Below, piece after piece: positions 18,036-26,612 of a stretch of DNA of 64,000 nt (position 1 is the stretch's first letter; every line of letters begins with the position of its first letter). This DNA comes from JBBECE01 sp040881985 (GTDB taxonomy: Bacteria; Pseudomonadota; Alphaproteobacteria; Rhizobiales; Devosiaceae). Below the pieces are notes generated by a model. That model worked only from the letters and a program-made list of their open reading frames with translations. It ran no database searches and was not told the DNA's origin. A program made the position numbers and the translations under genes. The DNA is taken from contig JBBECE010000033.1 in NCBI GenBank assembly GCA_040881985.1, positions 14,388-78,387 of the forward strand, given 5' to 3'.

Positions 18036-18998
18036 CTATCGCGCTCGCTTCGAGATTGAGCTCGACGCCACCGCCAGCACAATTATGCCGCCGACTAGAA
18101 CTTGGCGCACATAGCTGTCGACGCTCATCTGCGTCAGGCCATTGTCGAGGACGCCAAGGATCAGAACCCCGATCAAGGTGGCAAGAATGCGCGGCTCGCT
18201 CTGTTCGCTCATCGTCATCCCGAGAAACACCGCGGCGATGGCGTTGAGCATCAGACCGCTTCCCTGTGTCGGATTTGCCGAAGCAACGCGACTCGCATAC
18301 ATCAGACCGGCCACAGAGGCGCTGAACCCAGTCAGCGAAAAGGCGATGAGCTTCAGCCGCCGCACGGCAACGCCGCTCAGGTGCGCCGCCTCGATATTGC
18401 CGCCGATCGCGTAAAGCCGCCGGCCAAAGGTCGTCTGCTCGAGCAGCACCCAAACCACCAGCACCATGATCGCCGCTGCGATCGTGAGATTGGGGAGGGC
18501 GATCGCCACGCCGCCGAAATCGCCCAGCGCAATGCCCTCGCGCGCGAAATTGGCAAAGCTCTCGGGAATGTCGCGGCCGAAGATCGTCTTGCCGCCGCTG
18601 ACGACGAAAGCCAAGCCGGAAAACATCGTGAGCGTCGCGAGTGTGGCAACGAACGGCAGAATGCCGATGAAGCTGACGAGAACGCCATTGAACGCCCCGC
18701 CCGCGAGGCCAACCAGCAGCGCCAATGCCACGGCAAGCCAGACCGGATAGCCGAGGGTAAAGAGCAACGCCGCAACGATGCCCGCAAAGCTTGCCATCGA
18801 GCCGACGCTAAGATCGAAATCGCCCATCACCATCACGATCGTCATCCCAGCGGCGGCGACGATCAGCATCGAGAGCTGCTGGCTGATGTTCAGCCAGTTG
18901 CGTGCCGTCATAAAAGTGTCGGGAAGATTGACCGAAAAGAAGATCAGAATGGCGAGAAAGCCGATGAGGGTGCCGTAGCGCCGAAGCAGGGTTGCCAT
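18036..18998 (-). CDS. CUT2 sugar ABC transporter permease (RbsC type)
   Basis: A 320-residue permease from an ATG at 18998 (MATLLRRYGTLIGFLAILIF). It has eight to ten hydrophobic segments and the ribose-type signature TIVMVMGDFDLSVGSMASFAG, GILPFVATLATLTMFSGLAF and EAAHLSGVAVRRLKLIAFSL. It starts 4 bp after the ATPase gene stop and belongs to an SBP-ATPase-permease operon read right to left. Its 3' end touches the EamA relic, so the downstream neighbourhood was rearranged. Confidence 0.92.
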   Translation of the reverse strand: MATLLRRYGTLIGFLAILIFFSVNLPDTFMTARNWLNISQQLSMLIVAAAGMTIVMVMGDFDLSVGSMASFAGIVAALLFTLGYPVWLAVALALLVGLAGGAFNGVLVSFIGILPFVATLATLTMFSGLAFVVSGGKTIFGRDIPESFANFAREGIALGDFGGVAIALPNLTIAAAIMVLVVWVLLEQTTFGRRLYAIGGNIEAAHLSGVAVRRLKLIAFSLTGFSASVAGLMYASRVASANPTQGSGLMLNAIAAVFLGMTMSEQSEPRILATLIGVLILGVLDNGLTQMSVDSYVRQVLVGGIIVLAVASSSISKRAR

Positions 18999-19002
18999 CT
19001 GG

Positions 19003-20535
19003 TCAGGCCCTAATCGCTGCCAGGACCGAGGCGGCGCGGCCGTAGCACCGGTTGAGCAAGTCGTCCTCGCCGAGGCCAGCAGCATCCACCACCTCTGTGA
19101 TGGCTCCTTCACGCATCACCGCGATCCGGTCGCACATGCCGATCAGCTCGGGTAGATCCGAAGACACCAGGATCACTGCCATCCCCTTGGCGGTCATGCC
19201 GCGAATGATCGAATAGATATCGAACTTGGCGCCGACATCGACCCCGCGCGTCGGCTCATCCAGCAGCAGCACGTCGGGGTTGCCACCCAGCGCCTTGGCG
19301 AAGACTACCTTTTGCTGATTACCGCCGCTGAGTTCCAAGCAAAGTTGTCCCGGCCCTGCCGAGCGCAGGCGTACATTCTCGCCCATCGCCGTTGCAAACC
19401 GTCGCTCCTTTCGGGGGGTCAGGAATGCGCCGCCCAGACTCAGCCGCTTGAGATGGGCGAGCGTCATGTTCTCGAAAATCGGCCGCGACAGCGCCAACCC
19501 TTCGGACCGGCGCTCACGCGGAACATAGGCGAGGCCGGATGCCCAGGCGCTTGTGGGGCTGCGCGACAAATACGGCCGGTCGCCCAGCCGCATCGTGCCG
19601 CCCTGCAACGGTAACGCGCCGAACAGCGCCCGCAGCAGTTCGCGCTGGCCGGACCCGGGGAGACCGGCAACACCGAGAATCTCACCTTTGCGGATCGACA
19701 TCGACAGCGGCTTCAGTCCTTCGGCGCGCAGGCCCATGACCTCAAGCGCGACCTCGGCCAAAGGCGCCGCAGCCGCGCGAGGATAAGCTTCTTCGACGCG
19801 CCGCCCGATCATCAGGGCGACGAGATCGTCATGAGTGATCTCAGCGATCTTCCCCGTGTCGATGGTCTTGCCATCACGCAAGACTGTCGCCTTGTCGCAA
19901 AGCGTCATCACCTCATCGAGCCGATGCGACACATAAAGCACCGAACCGCCGGTACTGCCAATCTCGCGCAGCACACGGAACAACCGTTCGGATTCCTGGC
20001 GGGTGAGCACGGCTGTCGGTTCATCCATCACATAGAGCCGCGCGACTGCGCCGTCCGCCCCGAGGAAGGCGCTCGAAATGCGCACCAGCATCTGGTCACC
20101 CAGCGACAGCCCGGCCATCTTCCGGCGCGGATCGATATGGGTGATGCCGAGCAGCGACAGCGCCTCGCCTGCCGTCCGGTTGAGCCGCTGCCAGTCGACG
20201 AGAACGCCGGCGCGCAGCGGGTACCGGCGCCCCATGAAGATGTTCTCGGCGACCGAAAGCGCCGGCACCACGTTGAATTCCTGATGGATGAAACGAAGGC
20301 CGAGCCGGTAGGCGGTGGCAGGACTATCGATGGCTGCCGGCTGGCCGTCGATCATGATCTCGGCCGTATCGGGCGCGACGACACCCGCGAGGACCTTGAT
20401 CAGCGTCGATTTGCCTGCGCCATTCTCGCCCACCAGCGCGTGGATCTCCCCCGCTTCAATCGTCAGATTGACGGCGCGCAGCGCTGGGACGCCCGCATAG
20501 GACTTCGAGACATTCTGAAGGGAAATTAGCGTCAT
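19003..20535 (-). CDS. CUT2 sugar ABC transporter ATPase with two nucleotide-binding domains (RbsA/XylG type)
   Basis: A 510-residue duplicated ATPase. The N-terminal domain has Walker A GENGAGKSTLIKVLAG and Walker B LYVMDEPTAVLT. The C-terminal domain has a degenerate Walker A (GLPGSGQRELLRALFG), signature ELSGGNQQKVVFAKAL and Walker B VLLLDEPTRGVD. This asymmetry is normal for RbsA proteins. Its start is 61 bp after the SBP gene; a hairpin fills the gap. Confidence 0.94.
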   Translation of the reverse strand: MTLISLQNVSKSYAGVPALRAVNLTIEAGEIHALVGENGAGKSTLIKVLAGVVAPDTAEIMIDGQPAAIDSPATAYRLGLRFIHQEFNVVPALSVAENIFMGRRYPLRAGVLVDWQRLNRTAGEALSLLGITHIDPRRKMAGLSLGDQMLVRISSAFLGADGAVARLYVMDEPTAVLTRQESERLFRVLREIGSTGGSVLYVSHRLDEVMTLCDKATVLRDGKTIDTGKIAEITHDDLVALMIGRRVEEAYPRAAAAPLAEVALEVMGLRAEGLKPLSMSIRKGEILGVAGLPGSGQRELLRALFGALPLQGGTMRLGDRPYLSRSPTSAWASGLAYVPRERRSEGLALSRPIFENMTLAHLKRLSLGGAFLTPRKERRFATAMGENVRLRSAGPGQLCLELSGGNQQKVVFAKALGGNPDVLLLDEPTRGVDVGAKFDIYSIIRGMTAKGMAVILVSSDLPELIGMCDRIAVMREGAITEVVDAAGLGEDDLLNRCYGRAASVLAAIRA

Positions 20536-20547
20536 TGGCGGTCGTTA

Positions 20548-20574
20548 CCGGCGGGCACGATCATTGCCCGCCGG
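20548..20574 (-). terminator. Intercistronic hairpin between SBP and ATPase genes
   Basis: CCGGCGGGCA / TGCCCGCCGG is a perfect 10-bp stem with a 7-base loop, about 22 bases past the SBP stop. No T-run follows on the reverse strand. It occupies the same position as the hairpins at 5338, 24508 and 51706 and probably limits read-through or stabilises the SBP message. Confidence 0.6.
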
Positions 20575-20596
20575 CGTTTGCGGCGTCTAGTCCGGT

Positions 20597-21538
20597 CTAC
20601 TCGACTTTGGCATTGGCCGCGGTAACGAGCTTGGTCGGCACGTAAATAACGAGCTGCTTCAGCGTCTCACCGGCCAGGACGCGAGCCACGGCGTCGGCGG
20701 TCGCGGCGCCGATGCCGCTGAAGTCCTGCGCGACCGAGGCTTCAAAATTGCCACCCGCGGCGATCGCGTCGCGCGCCTGCGGATTTGCGTCAATGCCGGT
20801 AATGACGATGCCTTCGTTCTGGCGACCGGCGGCTTCGATGGCCTGAAGCGCCCCCAGCGCCGGCTGGTCCCACGCGGCCCACACCGCCCTAATGCTGCCC
20901 GGCTCGGGATTCGCCGCGAGGATCGCTTCCATCTTGGCGCGGGAATCGGCGATGCCGCCATCGGCAACGTCCGGAGTCACGCGATCGAGGATATTGATGT
21001 CGGGGTAGTTGCCAAACACCGCGCCGGCGACGACGCCGCGCGCCTGGACGGGCGGGAAGGCGTCGAATACGAACATCACGATGTTGCCAGCGCCGCCGAT
21101 GCGGTCGGCGACATAAGTCGAGGTCTCGGCGGCCATGGCATAGCCGTTGCTGGTCACGTTGGTCGCGAGCAGCGGATTGCTTCCGGCGTCCATTCCGAAC
21201 ACCGGGATGCCGGCGTCCTTGGCCGCCTGAAGTCCTGCCGTCACCTGCGCCGGATCGACATTGATGACGATGGCGTCGACCTTCTGCGTCACCATGTCCT
21301 CGATGCGGCTGATCACCGCCGCCACGTCGCCGGCGGTATCGATCACGTTGACCTCCCATCCCTTCTCATTGGCAACCTCCTGGAAAGCCTCGACGTAGAA
21401 CTGCGTTCCGGGCTGGGCGAGATAGGGGGTGATGACGGCAATCCTGGATTGGGCGAGAGCGGTTCCGGCAAGTGACGCGACGGCGAGGGCCGTCGCCGCG
21501 AAGATCAGGCCGTGGAATGTGGTCTTGTTGGCGAGCAT
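20597..21538 (-). CDS. CUT2 periplasmic sugar-binding protein (RbsB type)
   Basis: A 313-residue type I periplasmic binding protein. The ATG at 21538 starts a signal peptide (MLANKTTFHGLIFAATALAV..GTALAQ). The mature part has the expected two-lobed pattern: RIAVITPYLAQPGTQFYVEA, VDAIVINVDPAQVTAGL, GIPVFGMDAGSNPLLATNVT and IVITGIDANPQARDAI. It leads the operon with the RbsA- and RbsC-like genes. It is divergent from a xylulokinase-like gene, so the ligand is probably a pentose, ketose or polyol. Confidence 0.92.
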   Translation of the reverse strand: MLANKTTFHGLIFAATALAVASLAGTALAQSRIAVITPYLAQPGTQFYVEAFQEVANEKGWEVNVIDTAGDVAAVISRIEDMVTQKVDAIVINVDPAQVTAGLQAAKDAGIPVFGMDAGSNPLLATNVTSNGYAMAAETSTYVADRIGGAGNIVMFVFDAFPPVQARGVVAGAVFGNYPDINILDRVTPDVADGGIADSRAKMEAILAANPEPGSIRAVWAAWDQPALGALQAIEAAGRQNEGIVITGIDANPQARDAIAAGGNFEASVAQDFSGIGAATADAVARVLAGETLKQLVIYVPTKLVTAANAKVE

Positions 21539-21681
21539 TCTGGTTCGTCTCCTTGTGCGCAAAAGGGCGCGGCACTCCCGCTCACCGCCGGCTTAGCCGC
21601 GCCGACGGTTGTTTTCCTTTCGCTTCAAGGCACCATAGGCGACAATAGGAAAGGCGGCTACGGGCATTCGAGGGGGATGGC

Positions 21682-23157
21682 TTGGCCAAAACCACCTTGA
21701 TCGGCATCGATGTAGGGACGACGGCGATCAAGGCCATCCTGATCGACAGGGCAGGCAATCGCCTTGCCGGTTATTCTCGGTCCTATCCGATCAGCCGGCC
21801 CCGGCCGGGCTATGCCGAACAGTCCCCCGATGACTGGATGGACGGCGTACTGGCGGCGCTAGCAGACTTTCGCCGCTATCACGACCTATCCGGCCTCCGC
21901 GGCATCGGCATCTGCTCGCAGGTCAACACCCATGTGTTCGTAGGTGCGAACGGCGCGCCGCTGCTGCCGGCGATCGTCTGGCAAGACGGCCGCTCTGACG
22001 AGGACGCGGCACGCCTCGATGCCCTTGTTACCCCTCAGCAAAAGCTCGCCTGGTTCGGTGGGCCGATGCCGATCGACGCCAGCCACGCCTTGGCGCGCTT
22101 GTCCCATGTTGAGCGACTTCACCCCGGGATCTACGCGCAAACGGCCCATGTCCTGCTGCCCAAAGATTATTGCGTGATGAAACTGACCGGCGCTGTAGCT
22201 TCCGATCCCATCGCTGCGGTCGGCCTCGTCGACCGGTCACTCAACTACGTCAACGAGTTGCTGGATCTCGTACCCGGTGCGCGGCGGAAACTGCCACCGT
22301 TGTTCGAGTTCACACATGTCGCCGGGAAAATCTCGGATGGTCTGCCCTGCGCCGGCACCCCGGTCGTGGTCGGCGCCATGGATGCCTGGGCGGGCATGTT
22401 CGGCGTTGGCGTCGCGAAAGACGGCGACGCGATGTATCAGAGCGGCACCAGCGAGATACCGGGAATCATCTCGCCCACGATACATCCGACGCCAGGGGTC
22501 ATCCTCTTTCCGCCGTACAAGGGGATCACGGTGCACGCGGCGCCGACGCAATCGGGTGGCGCAGCGTTGAGCTGGCTGGGCGGCGTTCTTGGCCGCGCAC
22601 CGGCCGATTTGGGGGCACTCGCCGAAACTGTGCCGCCAAGCTCAAGCGTGCCGCTGTTCCTCCCGCACCTGCAAGGAGAACGCGCGCCCCTCTGGGACAG
22701 TGCCTCCCGCGGCGCCTTCGCCCGGATCGATGCGCGGGCCGGCGCCGGCGAAATGGTCCGCAGCGTCATGGAAGGCGTGGCGTTCTCGGTTCGGCTGGCG
22801 TTCGACGCGCTGGAAAGCTCGTCAGGTGTGAAAGTCGGAACGGCGAATATCGGCGGCGGCGGATCTCGTTCGGACCTCTGGTGCCAGATCCGGGCCGATG
22901 CTCTTGCCAAGACCTTGCGGCGCACCGCCGGCCCGGATTCCGCCGCGATCGGCGCGGCCCTCCTCGCCGGGCTCGGAACCGGCGAATGGCCGTCCCTGAA
23001 CGAGGCGGTGGAGCAGATTGTGAAGTTCGACCGGAGCTTCGAGCCCAGCCAAGTGCGTCGCGCCTACTACGATGAGAAGTATGGCAAGTTCCAGGAGCTC
23101 TATGCTGCCCTTAGACCTTTCAATCGGGCCTACGACAGTGGGGACGCCTCACCGTAG
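21682..23157 (+). CDS. FGGY-family carbohydrate kinase (xylulokinase-like)
   Basis: A 491-residue cytoplasmic sugar kinase starting at a TTG that follows GAGGGGGA. The phosphate-1 motif is IGIDVGTTAIKAILIDRAGN. The substrate-binding aspartate region reads VVGAMDAWAGMFGVG, and the C-terminal ATPase half carries ANIGGGGSRSDLWCQIRAD, as in XylB. It would phosphorylate the sugar delivered by the divergent CUT2 importer; 143 bp separate the two start codons. Exact substrate (D-xylulose, L-ribulose or another ketose) is not resolved. Confidence 0.9.
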   Translation: MAKTTLIGIDVGTTAIKAILIDRAGNRLAGYSRSYPISRPRPGYAEQSPDDWMDGVLAALADFRRYHDLSGLRGIGICSQVNTHVFVGANGAPLLPAIVWQDGRSDEDAARLDALVTPQQKLAWFGGPMPIDASHALARLSHVERLHPGIYAQTAHVLLPKDYCVMKLTGAVASDPIAAVGLVDRSLNYVNELLDLVPGARRKLPPLFEFTHVAGKISDGLPCAGTPVVVGAMDAWAGMFGVGVAKDGDAMYQSGTSEIPGIISPTIHPTPGVILFPPYKGITVHAAPTQSGGAALSWLGGVLGRAPADLGALAETVPPSSSVPLFLPHLQGERAPLWDSASRGAFARIDARAGAGEMVRSVMEGVAFSVRLAFDALESSSGVKVGTANIGGGGSRSDLWCQIRADALAKTLRRTAGPDSAAIGAALLAGLGTGEWPSLNEAVEQIVKFDRSFEPSQVRRAYYDEKYGKFQELYAALRPFNRAYDSGDASP

Positions 23158-23448
23158 GGCTCGCCGCGATCTGGATGACGATGCCCCGCGGCGCTAGCAA
23201 AAAGAGAAGTTGGTTGGCTGTCGTTTGCAAAGCTGTGGCGAATGGGAAGCGAACCACGAAAATCGGGGTTTGGGAAACTCCGCGTAGCGGGTCCGTGAAC
23301 GGGCGAAACACCGTTCTCAGTTGTCGATGGTTCGGGCCGCCGGTTGACCTAAGTCCCGGGAAAGTCCCAAGAAACCAGCACCGCCGATTTTATCAGAAAA
23401 ATCAGCAGACTAGGTGGCCGACCGTAGTTGATTCGAACTCGCCGTACG
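23158..23448. other. Intergenic stretch up to the tRNA-T-arm-like core
   Basis: About 290 bp with no convincing gene. Codon usage is poor in all frames and several short frames overlap. At 23430-23450 it contains GATTCGAACTCGCCGTACGGT, which differs by two bases from the start of the 371-bp repeat at 36294. It probably marks a recombination junction. Confidence 0.45.
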
Positions 23449-23450
23449 GT
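23430..23450. other. Attachment-like core (tRNA T-arm-like sequence)
   Basis: The 21 bases match the start of the 371-bp repeat at 36294-36314 at 19 positions, including a continuous GATTCGAACTCGC. GTTCGAATC, on the reverse strand, is the universal tRNA T-loop sequence, a common target of island integrases. No complete tRNA fold is present here. Confidence 0.4.
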
Positions 23451-23736
23451 GATTGTCCGTGACGTGTACCCCAAAGGCCTGCACGCCCGCCTTCGTGGTA
23501 CGTCAGACGGCATCGAGGAACTCATCCCGACGCGCGAGTTCGGCCAGATCGTCGATCCGGACGACAACGCAGCGATCGACGCGGCTGCAGTTGAAACGCC
23601 GCAAGAAACTGAAGCCGATGCTGAAGCCCGGCGCGCCCGCAGCCGCGCCTTCGCCGAAACTACGCTGTCGACCGAAGCGGGCATGCGCCGTCATGTTGAG
23701 GTATGGCAGCAGGCGCTCCGCGGCCCCGCTCAGTAA
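23449..23736 (+). CDS. Hypothetical protein, possibly the 3' part of an interrupted gene
   Basis: About 95 residues from a GTG at 23449, reading VIVRDVYPKGLHARLRGTSD early and AFAETTLSTEAGMRRHVEVW late. The middle is acidic and Ala/Glu-rich. The frame becomes open at the attachment-like core, just after an in-frame TAG at 23425. It may therefore be the distal end of a gene cut by an insertion. It ends 7 bases inside the convergent SDR gene. No family was recognised, and it could be non-functional. Confidence 0.35.
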   Translation: MIVRDVYPKGLHARLRGTSDGIEELIPTREFGQIVDPDDNAAIDAAAVETPQETEADAEARRARSRAFAETTLSTEAGMRRHVEVWQQALRGPAQ

Positions 23737-24482
23737 GTCGCGCGGCCGCCCGAAAGATCGAACACCGCACCGGTGGTGAAAGAGTTCTCGGCCGTGGCGA
23801 GCCAGCAGATCATCGACGCCGCCTCATTGAGCTCCAACATGCGGCCGCGCGGGATCTTGCCGAGGATCATCTTGATGAATTCGGGGTCCTGGCTCATGGC
23901 CATGGCGGTCTTTGCAACGGCCGGGGTGACGGCATTGACCGCGATGTCGTATTTCGCCAACTCCTTGCCGAGCGATTTGGTGAGCGCAATCACGCCCGCC
24001 TTGGTCGCGGAATAGGCTGGTGCGCCCGGATTGCCTTCCTTGCCCGCGATCGAGGCGAGGTTCACGATGCGCCCGTAATTGTTTGCGATCATGTGGGGGA
24101 CAATTGTCCGGCAGCAGAAGAACGTACCGACAAGCCCGACATGGACAACGTCGATGAACGCCTGCGGCGGATACTCCCAGGTATTGGCGTTCGGCCCGAC
24201 GATCGCCGCGTTGTTGACCAGAACGTCGATCTTTCCGAACCGGTCGAGTGCCGCCTTGGCCGCCGCCTCCACCGACTCGAGCTTGCCGATATCGACGTGA
24301 AGGGCCTGCACCTTGCCGGCGGAGCCGTATTTCGAGGTCAATCCGTCGAGCAGTTTCTGATCGCGGTCCCAGATCGAAACCAACGCGCCGCTGTCGAGCA
24401 TCCGCTCGGCCACGGTGAGCCCGATGCCCCGCCCTCCTCCAGTGACGATGGCGACGCGGTTGCCGAGGTCGTAGCTGTTCAT
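23730..24482 (-). CDS. SDR-family dehydrogenase, likely 2-keto-3-deoxy-L-rhamnonate/fuconate dehydrogenase
   Basis: A 250-residue classical short-chain dehydrogenase. It has the cofactor motif TGGGRGIG at about 15-22, NNAA at about 89-92, catalytic Ser in NLASIAGKEG and YSATK with the Tyr/Lys pair. It is the last gene of the reverse-strand set that also encodes the CUT2 importer and aldo-keto reductase. In non-phosphorylative L-rhamnose and L-fucose pathways an SDR oxidises the 2-keto-3-deoxy acid to a 2,4-diketo acid. That is the inferred role here; oxidation of the free sugar is an alternative. Confidence 0.85.
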   Translation of the reverse strand: MNSYDLGNRVAIVTGGGRGIGLTVAERMLDSGALVSIWDRDQKLLDGLTSKYGSAGKVQALHVDIGKLESVEAAAKAALDRFGKIDVLVNNAAIVGPNANTWEYPPQAFIDVVHVGLVGTFFCCRTIVPHMIANNYGRIVNLASIAGKEGNPGAPAYSATKAGVIALTKSLGKELAKYDIAVNAVTPAVAKTAMAMSQDPEFIKMILGKIPRGRMLELNEAASMICWLATAENSFTTGAVFDLSGGRATY

Positions 24483-24507
24483 TGCGGGCAGTCCGATTGC
24501 ACGAAAC

Positions 24508-24539
24508 GAGGGGACGCCGGTTGGGATCGGCGCCCCCTC
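24508..24539 (-). terminator. Intercistronic hairpin between SBP and SDR genes
   Basis: GAGGGGACGCCG pairs with CGGCGCCCCCTC (12 bp, one A-C mismatch) around an 8-base loop. It starts about 20 bases past the SBP stop on the reverse strand. No T-run is seen. It is another example of the stem-loop that follows SBP genes in this window. Confidence 0.55.
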
Positions 24540-24558
24540 ATTGCTGAGGTGACTTCGC

Positions 24559-25554
24559 CTAGAAGGTGAAGTCGTCGATATTCGACGCGTCGAACGTGGT
24601 CAGTTCCGACTGCGTATTGATCGAGTTGTTCGGGTTGATTGTTCTCGTCCCGAGGTTCGGAACGTCGAAGGTCGCTCCGACTTCGTTCGTGATCGTGCCG
24701 TTCTTGACGCCAACGGCGAAGTGAGCCGCCAACCAGCCCTCGTTATACGGGCTCCAGAGCTGGAACGCCGTGACCGTGCCGTCCTTGATGAAGTCGCGCA
24801 TTTCGCTCGGCAGGCCGAGGCCGGTGACCTTGACCGTATCGGCAATGCCGCGGCTCTGCACAACCTGTGCAGCGGCTGCGATACCGACGGTGGTCGGGGC
24901 AATTACGCCCTTGAGGTTCGGGAAGTTGGAAAGGAGCGCTTCCATCTCGGTAGTCGACTTTTCGGGCTGGTCATCGCCATAAACCGTCGCGACGAGCGTC
25001 ATGTTGGCGTACTTCGAATCGTTCGCCAGCGTTTCGTTCATGCCGACGATCCACTTGTTCTGGTCGGGGGCTTCGGTGGTCGCCGACAGGATGGCGATTT
25101 CACCTTCATAGCCGATGAGGGAGCCAACCATCTCGACCTGGTCGTGACCGACAGCGTCGAAATTAGTGGGCAGGATGGTCGCGTCACGATGGCTTTCGTT
25201 GCCGGTGAGGTCGCCATTGACCGTCAGCACGAGAATGCCCTTTGCGCGGGCCTCATCGAGCACCTGGTTGAGGGCATCCGGGCTGTTGGGCGAGGTAGCG
25301 ATCACGTCAACGCCGCGCTGGATCTGGGCGGAGATGAACGGGATCTGCGAGGTCGCTTCGGCGGTCGCGGGGGCCACGAACTCAAATTCGCAGCCGATGC
25401 TGGCGCAAGCATCGACGAACCCCTGCACCAGGCCGTCGAAGTACGGGTTGCCGGTGTTCTTTCCGACGAAGACGATCTGGATCGGGTCCTGCGCCATGGC
25501 CACCGTGGTCATGCCGAGGCCCAGCGCCAGGGCGAGTAGGGATTTCTTGAGCAC
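24559..25554 (-). CDS. CUT2 sugar-binding protein, rhamnose-type (RhaS-like)
   Basis: A 331-residue type I binding protein with signal peptide MLKKSLLALALGLGMTTVAM ending at AMAQ. The mature part contains IVFVGKNTGNPYFDGLVQGF, QIPFISAQIQRGVDVIATSP and QLWSPYNEGWLAAHFAVGV. These resemble the RhaS subgroup of the rhizobial L-rhamnose importer (RhaSTPQ). Unusually for a SBP, it comes after the ATPase and both permeases in transcription order and before the SDR gene. With RhaM and rhamnonate-dehydratase genes nearby, L-rhamnose or a related 6-deoxyhexose is the probable ligand. Confidence 0.88.
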   Translation of the reverse strand: MLKKSLLALALGLGMTTVAMAQDPIQIVFVGKNTGNPYFDGLVQGFVDACASIGCEFEFVAPATAEATSQIPFISAQIQRGVDVIATSPNSPDALNQVLDEARAKGILVLTVNGDLTGNESHRDATILPTNFDAVGHDQVEMVGSLIGYEGEIAILSATTEAPDQNKWIVGMNETLANDSKYANMTLVATVYGDDQPEKSTTEMEALLSNFPNLKGVIAPTTVGIAAAAQVVQSRGIADTVKVTGLGLPSEMRDFIKDGTVTAFQLWSPYNEGWLAAHFAVGVKNGTITNEVGATFDVPNLGTRTINPNNSINTQSELTTFDASNIDDFTF

Positions 25555-25610
25555 TTTGTTCCTCCTTGTTGACAGTCGTTATTGCCGGATTTCATCCGGG
25601 TGGTCGCCCG

Positions 25611-26612
25611 CTACCTTTGGGTGCGGGAATAGATCGCGTTGGTCGCGATGATGGAAACGATGAGCAGAATGCCCAGAACAGTCAGTTGCGTGGCGGGAAG
25701 CAGATTGGCGACGGTCATGCCGGTGGCGATGATCACCAGCAGCCAGGCCGCCAGAAAGGTTCCCAGAATGGTTCCACGACCACCGAAGATGTAGGTGCCG
25801 CCGAGCATGGCCATCAGCACCATCTGCAACTCGCCGCCCAGGCCCAAATCGTAACGGACCGAGCCCAGCCGCGACGTGAAGATCAGGCCGGCGATCGAGC
25901 TGGCCAGTCCCATCATCACGAACAGCGTCATCTTGATGGCCTTCGTGCGGATGCCGGCATGGCGCGCCGCCACCGCATTGGTGCCGATTTGATAGATCTG
26001 CCGGCCATAGATCGTCGTGCCCAGCACGAGGCCAAGGACGAGCGAGGCGACGAGGAAGAGTATGACCGGCGCGGGCAGCCCCGCGATCAAAACTTTGTCG
26101 ATGCCGACATACCATTCCGGCAACCGGATCGACTTGTCGCCTGCGATCACCTGCGCAATGCCGCGATAAAGGGTCAGTGTACCGATGGTGACGATGATGG
26201 AGGGCAGTTGCAGGCCTATCACCAGCAGCCCGTTCAAAATCCCCATCACCAGTCCGGAACCAATCCCGATGCCAATCGACAGCCACATCGGAACGCCGCT
26301 CTGGTAGGCAAGAGCAAAGAGGCAAGCCGAAAGCGCCATCGCCGAAGCCGGCGACAGATCGATCTCCCCGGAGATGATCACCATGGTCAAAACCAGTGCG
26401 ATAATCGCAAACTCGGCGCTTAGCGTGAAGCTTTGGAGGATATAGGTGACGTCGAGGAAATACGGCGACAGCAGGCTCGCTGCAATGAGGGCGATGATCA
26501 ACAGGGCAAGTGTCATCGTCTCCGGCCGGATCAGGATCACTTGCCAGGTCGGGCGCGGCCTTGCCGCATCGAGGGCACTGACGGCAGTCGGATTTTGTCC
26601 GGTGGTGGTCAT
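25611..26612 (-). CDS. CUT2 sugar ABC transporter permease (RhaQ-like)
   Basis: A 333-residue permease. The first 30 residues are a cytoplasmic tail, followed by about ten hydrophobic segments and the CUT2 motifs MVIISGEIDLSPASAMALSA, LPSIIVTIGTLTLYRGIAQV and GTNAVAARHAGIRTKAIKMT. It overlaps the stop of the preceding permease gene by 4 bases. It pairs with that permease to form the heterodimeric pore of a RhaSTPQ-type importer. Confidence 0.9.
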   Translation of the reverse strand: MTTTGQNPTAVSALDAARPRPTWQVILIRPETMTLALLIIALIAASLLSPYFLDVTYILQSFTLSAEFAIIALVLTMVIISGEIDLSPASAMALSACLFALAYQSGVPMWLSIGIGIGSGLVMGILNGLLVIGLQLPSIIVTIGTLTLYRGIAQVIAGDKSIRLPEWYVGIDKVLIAGLPAPVILFLVASLVLGLVLGTTIYGRQIYQIGTNAVAARHAGIRTKAIKMTLFVMMGLASSIAGLIFTSRLGSVRYDLGLGGELQMVLMAMLGGTYIFGGRGTILGTFLAAWLLVIIATGMTVANLLPATQLTVLGILLIVSIIATNAIYSRTQR